Shown here one piece after another: positions 7,272 to 11,437 of a stretch of 11,437 bases of DNA. Source of the DNA: Acidobacteriota bacterium (GTDB taxonomy: Bacteria; Acidobacteriota; Polarisedimenticolia; Gp22-AA2). Positions within the stretch are counted from its first letter, which is position 1; every line of letters starts with the position of its first letter. The stretch is from assembly GCA_016202915.1 (NCBI GenBank), contig JACQNT010000074.1:1-11437 (forward strand), read 5' to 3'. Made by a program: the position numbers and the translations under genes. Below the pieces are notes generated by a model, which saw nothing but the letters and a program-made list of their open reading frames with translations, ran no database searches and was not told the origin of the DNA.

Positions 7272-7279
7272 CGGCGGGG

Positions 7280-7285
7280 ATTATA
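7280..7285 (-). promoter_or_regulatory. Perfect -10 box abutting the glycosyltransferase start
   Basis: The reverse strand reads TATAAT, a perfect consensus -10, 8 nt before the ATG at 7271. Transcription normally starts 6-8 nt past the -10, so the message would start at or next to the ATG. No good -35 sits at 16-18 nt; a TTGGCG occurs with a 22-nt spacer. Confidence 0.45.
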
Positions 7286-7350
7286 GCCCCCGCCCGCGGC
7301 CCTCCGGCGCCAATCTCCTGACGGGGATGCACCGGGCCGTGCTCATCCGC

Positions 7351-7378
7351 TTGCGTTCCTTCCACGGCCTCCTATATT
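7351..7378 (+). promoter_or_regulatory. Sigma70-like promoter of the receiver-domain gene
   Basis: TTGCGT (7351-7356) and TATATT (7373-7378) lie 16 nt apart, matching three of six and five of six consensus bases. The start site would fall near 7385, about 28 nt before the ATG at 7413, leaving room for the GGAGG ribosome site at 7405-7409. Confidence 0.45.
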
Positions 7379-7412
7379 GGAGACCGTCGGCCACTCGCGG
7401 CCCCGGAGGCCC

Positions 7413-7799
7413 ATGCCCCCCGCAACCAGGATCCTCCTCGTCGACGACGACGCCACGATCCTCGATCTGGTACGCGAAACCCTGGAGGGGTGCGGTTACA
7501 CCATCGACACCGCCACCAACAGCCAGGAGGCCCTCACCCAGGTGCGGAGCGGCGCCTACTCGATGATCATCCTGGATCTGCTCCTCCCGGACATGAACGG
7601 CTTCATTCTCGCCCAGGAGATCAAGAGGATCTGCCCCCACCTTGCCGACAGGATCCTCTTCATATCCGGCATCCTTTTCGGCCAGAGCACGGTGGACCAC
7701 CTCGGGTCGATCGGGGCCGGCTTTCTCAGCAAGCCGTTCCAGCTCGAATCGCTCATCGAAGCGGTCGACAAGATCAGCCACGGGCACGCGGCGTCCTGA
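7413..7799 (+). CDS. Standalone response-regulator receiver (REC) domain protein, CheY-like
   Basis: This 128-residue protein is a single receiver domain with no output domain. The acidic pocket is DDD at residues 11-13 (ILLVDDDATI). The phosphoacceptor is D55 in MIILDLLLPDMNGF, the switch Ser is S85 in ILFISG, and the invariant Lys is K107 in LSKPF. All residues needed for phosphorylation are present, so it should accept phosphate from a histidine kinase that is not in this window. Standalone REC proteins act by protein-protein contact or as phosphorelay intermediates. The ATG at 7413 is preferred because it begins immediately before the first strand and follows GGAGG, although the 3-nt spacer is short; an in-frame ATG at 7377 would add 12 residues but overlaps the predicted -10. 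It is divergent from the glycosyltransferase gene, with no shared function apparent. Confidence 0.9.
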   Translation: MPPATRILLVDDDATILDLVRETLEGCGYTIDTATNSQEALTQVRSGAYSMIILDLLLPDMNGFILAQEIKRICPHLADRILFISGILFGQSTVDHLGSIGAGFLSKPFQLESLIEAVDKISHGHAAS

Positions 7800-7819
7800 T
7801 CCGTCGCCAGAAGACGTTT

Positions 7820-7853
7820 GCGCCACGGGCGGTGTCGCAGCCGCCCGTGGCGC
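7820..7853. terminator. 13-bp perfect hairpin between convergent genes
   Basis: GCGCCACGGGCGG (7820-7832) and CCGCCCGTGGCGC (7841-7853) are perfect reverse complements around an 8-nt loop. The hairpin starts 20 nt after the receiver gene's stop and lies about 100 nt past the stop of the converging secreted-protein gene. The downstream CTTCCCGTT is only weakly T-rich, so it may be an imperfect intrinsic terminator or an mRNA 3' stabiliser. Confidence 0.6.
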
Positions 7854-7870
7854 TTCCCGTTGAGGCAGGT

Positions 7871-7890
7871 GCGCCCCGGTCGAGGGGCGC
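7871..7890. terminator. Second, smaller hairpin in the convergent gap
   Basis: GCGCCCC (7871-7877) pairs perfectly with GGGGCGC (7884-7890) across a 6-nt loop. It lies about 60 nt past the stop of the minus-strand secreted-protein gene. It has no T tract on either strand, so a role in termination is uncertain. Confidence 0.3.
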
Positions 7891-7951
7891 GTTGTGGCGC
7901 GTTCGCGCGCGGGGTGAACGCGGTTGCTGCAGTCCCTCTAGTCGCCCCAGA

Positions 7952-8428
7952 TCACCATGACCGTCCCCCGGCCTCGAGGGCGGCACCGGCGCGCCGCGCC
8001 TCGTCGAGCGTGGCTTCGATCTCCGCGTCGATCAGGGCGATTCTCTTTCTCAGTTCCGCAACCAGCGAGGCCACCCTTGCGCGGTAGCCCGGCCGCGGCT
8101 CCACCCGGTCCGCGGCGCCCGCGAAGGCCGACTCGGAGTCCTCGATCCTCTGAAGCTCCCAGGCCAGCTCGGCGGCGAGGGCACGCCGGGCGCGCAGCAG
8201 GCCCTCGAACACGCTCTGCAGCTCGCCGGCCTCCACCCGCGGCGCCTCGACCGGCGGCGGAAGCGCGACCGGACCCCTAGAGGGCGGGACACGTGGCAAT
8301 GCCCGGAGATCCTCGTTGGTGTAGGCGCCGGGAACCTGGAATTTGACGAGATCCGCGTTCGTATAAACCTGCTGGCCGTAGGCGACGGCGGGCCACAGGC
8401 AAAAAGCCAGCACGACGAGCCTTTTCAT
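7952..8428 (-). CDS. Small secreted protein of unknown function with two YTN[A/E]DL motifs
   Basis: I do not recognise a named family. The 158-residue product begins with a clear Sec signal peptide (basic MKR, hydrophobic LVVLAFCLWPAVA, likely cleavage after AYG at residue 18). The mature N-terminus carries two copies of a short motif, VYTNADLVKF (21-30) and AYTNEDLRAL (35-44). A proline-rich linker (45-63) follows, then a charged Ala/Glu/Arg-rich segment (67-152) likely to form long helices or a coiled coil, with a break at EPRPGYR. The Cys at residue 10 is inside the hydrophobic core and is not a lipobox. The ATG at 8428 is chosen over one at 8467 because it opens the signal peptide and follows a strong purine-rich ribosome site (GGGAGGGGAGG). 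It is divergent from the M16 protease gene; both products should be exported, so a shared envelope role is possible but unproven. Confidence 0.75.
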   Translation of the reverse strand: MKRLVVLAFCLWPAVAYGQQVYTNADLVKFQVPGAYTNEDLRALPRVPPSRGPVALPPPVEAPRVEAGELQSVFEGLLRARRALAAELAWELQRIEDSESAFAGAADRVEPRPGYRARVASLVAELRKRIALIDAEIEATLDEARRAGAALEAGGRSW

Positions 8429-8482
8429 CCTCCCCTCCCGAAGCGCCCGGACCGGCGCGAGAAACACCCGGCCCTCCCTCCC

Positions 8483-8516
8483 GAACCGGCCGTGTCCAAC
8501 TCCTCTGGAACCGGCC
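8483..8516. repeat. 9-bp direct repeat GAACCGGCC
   Basis: GAACCGGCC occurs at 8483-8491 and again at 8508-8516, 25 bp start to start, in the leader or upstream region of the minus-strand secreted-protein gene. It could be a pair of protein-binding half-sites, or chance in GC-rich DNA. Confidence 0.3.
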
Positions 8517-8543
8517 TGCTGAGCTGTGGCGCAGAGTGACCTT

Positions 8544-8572
8544 CATATACGCCGACGGGCCCGATCAGGCAA
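8544..8572 (-). promoter_or_regulatory. Possible promoter of the small secreted protein gene
   Basis: The reverse strand has TTGCCT (8572-8567), a 17-nt spacer and TATATG (8549-8544), each matching four of six consensus bases. The transcript would carry a long leader of about 110 nt before the ATG at 8428. That makes it a moderate candidate only. Confidence 0.3.
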
Positions 8573-8664
8573 GCGGATTTTCCGGGCGTGTTCTCGGGAA
8601 TGGCCGTCCGGCACCACGTTCATGGGAGGTGTCAGATTTCCGCCGGGGCATCAGGAGGGGGCGC

Positions 8665-8689
8665 TATAATCCCTCGCTTTCAGAGGAGG
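8665..8689 (+). promoter_or_regulatory. -10 box and Shine-Dalgarno of the M16 peptidase gene
   Basis: A perfect TATAAT at 8665-8670 is followed by AGGAGG at 8684-8689, 8 nt before the ATG at 8698. The ribosome site decides the start: an in-frame GTG at 8692 would be only 2 nt from it. No good -35 is visible at 16-18 nt. The rest of the gap from 8429 shows no gene. Confidence 0.5.
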
Positions 8690-8697
8690 CCGTGTCG

Positions 8698-11437
8698 ATG
8701 CTGGATCGTCCGAAAGTTCCGCCGCGGATCGTGGTCGCGGCCCTCGGCACCCTGATCCCTCTGGGCGCCTCCCTGGCCACCCCCGGCGTCCCGGAGACCC
8801 GGACCCTGCCAAACGGCCTGAGGCTCGTCGTCCTCGAGGATCACGCCGTGCCGCTGGTCTCGGTGAACCTCTGGGTGCACGCCGGCAGCAAGGACGAGAT
8901 CGACACCTCGGCGGGGTACGCGCACTTCCTTGAGCACCTGGTGCAGCGCGGCGCCGGCGGCTCCGGCCCGTTCGAATATCGGCGGCTGGCGTATCGCTGG
9001 GGCGGGTCGTTGGAGGTGCGCGCGAATTACGACCGCACCTACATCACCGCCACGGCCTCCTCCTCGGCGCTGCCGGATCTCCTGGCGGCGGTCGCGGCGG
9101 TGGCGTTCCGGGCCGACCTTAAAGATACCGAGATCGAGCAGGAACTCGGAGCGCTCCACCAGGAGATCCGGAACTACTACGACGAGCCCTCCTCCGTCGC
9201 TTTCCTGGAGACGATGCGCGCCGCCTTCCCCGGCCACCCGTACCGCTACCCTCCCCTGGGGAACATCCGCACGCTCGGCACCCTGAAGCGGGAGCCGCTC
9301 GCGGCCTTCTACCGGAATCTCTACGTGCCCAACAACATGGCCCTGGTGCAGGCGGGGGATCTCGACCCGGCGCGCGCCTTCGCCCTGGCCGAGGCGGCCT
9401 TCGGGAAGGCGGCCCGGAGCACCACGCTGCCGTCGAAGCCGCCGGCCCCGTCCGCCTTCCCGGGGCACACCGACATCGAGAAGAGGCTCGATCTGAAGGA
9501 CGCCTGGACCACGCTCTCCTTCACGGGACCCGGCTACAGGCACCCCGACAGGCTCGCGATGGAGGTGATCGCCCGGGCGCTCGGGGACCTGGGAGGATCG
9601 CCGATCGCCTCCGCCCTGGCGCGCGCGCAGGCCGGGACGGCCTCCCAGGTCACCTACTACCGCCTGGAAGACGCCGGCGTGCTGTACGTGGGGATCACGC
9701 CCGCCAGCCCCGAGCTGTCCTACGCGGCCGCCGCGGCGGCCCTCCAGGAGATCGTCGCCTTCAAGAAGCGCGGGCTCACGGAGGCGGAGACCCGGGCCCG
9801 CGTCGGCAGGATCCTGCGGGAGGAGCGGCTCCGGGCCGAGAGGCTGGCGGAGCGGGCGGCAGCGCTCGGAGAGGCGGCGCTGTTCGGCGGCGTGCGCTAC
9901 GCCTGGGACCTGCCTCTCGCCTTCGGCCGCCTGACCGCGGCCGACATCACGCGGGTCGCCTCCACCTACCTGGTGGGCGACAACCTGCGTCTCGTGGTCA
10001 TCCTCCCGAAGGCGACCTCCCCGCTGTCCGAGGAATTCAAGGACAGGTTCCACGCCGCCTTCGATCTGCTGGGGGGAGCCCCCGGCGGCGCGCCGGCCCC
10101 CGACCCCGGCCGGACGCTCCACGCGCCCGAGGAGGCCTGGCGGTCGAGCCCCGCGGCCTGGGGCGATCCGCGCGATGCGGGGGGCGTCCGCGAGGCGCGG
10201 AAGATCACCCTCGAGAACGGGCTGACCGTCCTGGCGCAGGAGGACCACCGGCATTCCCTGGTGGGCGCGTCCCTGCACCTGCGCGTCGGCTCGGGGGACG
10301 ATCCGGCGGGCAAGGAGGGGCTGGCGTACGTCGCCGGACACTCGCTCGGCGCGGCGTTCGCCCGGCGGCCCAAGGAAGCCGGGGCCACGGCCGGGATGGC
10401 CCCGATTCTTCCGGAGGTCTCGGTGTCGCGCGATCTGACCGAGGCCCGATTCCTCGCCGCGCCGGCCGACCTGCCCGACGGCCTGCGGGCCCTCGCCGCC
10501 GCCGTCGGCCGGCCCGCCCTTCCCGACTCCGTCTTCACCGCCCTGCGCAAGGCCGCGCTGGACCTCCTGGAGCGGAGCGCCCGTGACCCCTCCTTCGTGG
10601 GCCTGGAGTTGTTCAAGGAGAAGGTGTACGCGGGGCACCCCTACGCCCACCCGGGCCCGGGAACGCCGGCCGGACTGCAGGCGGTCGCGCTCGAGGACGT
10701 GGCGGCGTTTCGGGCGCGCCAGGTCCGCCCCGACCGGGCGGTCCTCGCGATCTGCGGCGCCTTCGAAACGGACGAGATCATGAAGATCGTCCGGGATCAG
10801 TTCGCCGCGTGGCGGCGCCCGGCGGACGCACCGGGCGAGGAGGCGCCCGGGCGCCCCGCCGACGGCCGTCAGGATGCCGAGGGAGCGCCGGCCGGCCCCC
10901 GGGCCACGGCCCAGGCCCGCGCCGGGGAGTTCACGCGGTCCGTTGACGCACCCCACAGCCAGGTGATCGTCGGCGTCCCCGGCCCGCCGATCGACAGCGT
11001 CGACTTCGAGGACGTGCGGCTCCTGGGGACGGCGCTGACCCTCACGGCGTTCGAGGAGATGGTGTTCAAAAGACGCGCCGCCTTCTCCGCGACGGCGCTG
11101 CCGGAGGCCCTGCGCGAGGGCGGGTCGCTGGCGATCGGCGTGGTGGCGCAACACCCGAGGAGGGACGAGGCCCTCTTCGACCTGCAACGACTGATGCGGC
11201 GGCTCGCCCTGGAGGGGCTGTCGCAGGAGGCAGCGCGCGACATCATCCGGGTCCAGGCTGGCCGGGACGCCGCCGCGTCCCAGGGAGTTCTGGCGACCGC
11301 CAGCAACCTGGCCTACCGGGAGGCCAGAGGATCGCGCGCCGCGCCGGAGCGCGCCGGCGACCCGCCGCCCGGCGCCGCCGCGGAGCGCCTCAAGGCTTCG
11401 GCCGCCCGCTACCTCCGCCCGGAGGCCTGGATCGTGG
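8698..11437 (+). CDS. Exported M16 (pitrilysin/insulinase-type) zinc peptidase, tandem M16 halves, partial at the 3' end
   Basis: The frame is open from the ATG at 8698 to the window edge (913 residues, no stop), so the C-terminus is missing, probably only slightly since YLRPEAWIV resembles the end of an M16 domain. A Sec signal peptide (residues 1-27, VVAALGTLIPLGASLA) precedes the first M16 unit, which starts ETRTLPNGLRLVVLEDHAVP. Its inverted zinc motif is intact: HFLEH at 76-80 (H76, E79, H80), with E149 and E156 matching the downstream glutamates. The second unit starts near residue 498 (ARKITLENGLTVLAQEDHRH), but where HxxEH is expected it reads YVAGH (544-548), so it is probably a non-catalytic half closing the chamber. 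An Ala/Pro/Gly-rich insert (about 706-740) interrupts this half. The likely role is degradation of peptides in the periplasm or outside the cell. Whether it has a specific substrate is unknown. Confidence 0.9.
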   Translation, partial: MLDRPKVPPRIVVAALGTLIPLGASLATPGVPETRTLPNGLRLVVLEDHAVPLVSVNLWVHAGSKDEIDTSAGYAHFLEHLVQRGAGGSGPFEYRRLAYRWGGSLEVRANYDRTYITATASSSALPDLLAAVAAVAFRADLKDTEIEQELGALHQEIRNYYDEPSSVAFLETMRAAFPGHPYRYPPLGNIRTLGTLKREPLAAFYRNLYVPNNMALVQAGDLDPARAFALAEAAFGKAARSTTLPSKPPAPSAFPGHTDIEKRLDLKDAWTTLSFTGPGYRHPDRLAMEVIARALGDLGGSPIASALARAQAGTASQVTYYRLEDAGVLYVGITPASPELSYAAAAAALQEIVAFKKRGLTEAETRARVGRILREERLRAERLAERAAALGEAALFGGVRYAWDLPLAFGRLTAADITRVASTYLVGDNLRLVVILPKATSPLSEEFKDRFHAAFDLLGGAPGGAPAPDPGRTLHAPEEAWRSSPAAWGDPRDAGGVREARKITLENGLTVLAQEDHRHSLVGASLHLRVGSGDDPAGKEGLAYVAGHSLGAAFARRPKEAGATAGMAPILPEVSVSRDLTEARFLAAPADLPDGLRALAAAVGRPALPDSVFTALRKAALDLLERSARDPSFVGLELFKEKVYAGHPYAHPGPGTPAGLQAVALEDVAAFRARQVRPDRAVLAICGAFETDEIMKIVRDQFAAWRRPADAPGEEAPGRPADGRQDAEGAPAGPRATAQARAGEFTRSVDAPHSQVIVGVPGPPIDSVDFEDVRLLGTALTLTAFEEMVFKRRAAFSATALPEALREGGSLAIGVVAQHPRRDEALFDLQRLMRRLALEGLSQEAARDIIRVQAGRDAAASQGVLATASNLAYREARGSRAAPERAGDPPPGAAAERLKASAARYLRPEAWIV

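Noticed and set aside
5823..7286. A 487-codon plus-strand open frame opposite the glycosyltransferase
   Set aside because: It is Gln/Arg/Gly-rich low-complexity sequence; the minus strand shows clear membrane segments and family motifs.
8426..8467. Upstream ATG at 8467 for the small secreted protein
   Set aside because: It would put 13 charged residues before the signal peptide; the ATG at 8428 has a strong ribosome site and opens the signal peptide directly.
8680..11187. An 835-codon open frame on the minus strand opposite the M16 peptidase
   Set aside because: It is Arg/Gly/Pro-rich without recognisable motifs, and the plus strand encodes a clear M16 enzyme with signal peptide, zinc motif, TATAAT and AGGAGG. 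Strong GC bias at third positions makes stops rare on the opposite strand.
1..11437. CRISPR array, transposase, tRNA or rRNA genes, phage or toxin-antitoxin modules
   Set aside because: I looked on both strands and saw no regularly spaced repeats, recombinase motifs, tRNA-like folds or short paired toxin-antitoxin genes.

Overview
This is an 11.4 kb window of very GC-rich bacterial DNA (C or G dominates third codon positions). It carries seven genes, all but the two edge genes complete, plus an eighth short secreted protein. There are no RNA genes, mobile elements or CRISPR arrays. The high GC, the standalone FIST protein, the wHTH/exonuclease-like/GIY-YIG fusion and the small secreted protein with YTN[A/E]DL motifs suggest an uncultivated environmental bacterium, perhaps Acidobacteriota. 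That placement is an impression from gene content, not a proven assignment. The exported M16 protease fits a diderm but does not prove one.

Region 1 (1-2733, minus strand) is a compact operon read leftwards. Its order is a standalone homocysteine S-methyltransferase domain, an MttB-family methyltransferase without a pyrrolysine codon, and a protein matching the reactivation domain of B12-dependent methionine synthase (cut by the window edge). The first two genes overlap by 4 bp (GTGA). Together they look like a methionine synthase split into separate proteins, with an MttB-type enzyme in the place normally held by the methyl-folate module. A matching corrinoid protein is not in the window and would be expected beyond position 1. 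A sigma70-like promoter (TTGACC, 17 nt, TAGCAT) lies upstream.

Region 2 (2853-5702, plus strand) starts divergently with a standalone FIST-domain protein. It is followed by a 531-residue protein with an N-terminal winged-helix-like segment, a DnaQ-like exonuclease fold that seems to have lost its catalytic acidic residues, and an intact UvrC/Cho-type GIY-YIG nuclease domain.

Region 3 (5733-7799) holds a minus-strand membrane glycosyltransferase of the GT39/ArnT type and, divergent from it, a standalone response-regulator receiver protein. A 13-bp perfect hairpin follows the receiver gene.

Region 4 (7952-11437) holds a minus-strand small secreted protein of unknown function. Divergent from it is a large exported M16 peptidase, one active and one degenerate M16 half in one chain, running off the right edge. 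No gene-free stretch exceeds 300 bases; the longest (8429-8697) holds promoter-like sequences only. Many long open frames opposite the real genes are GC-driven shadows.
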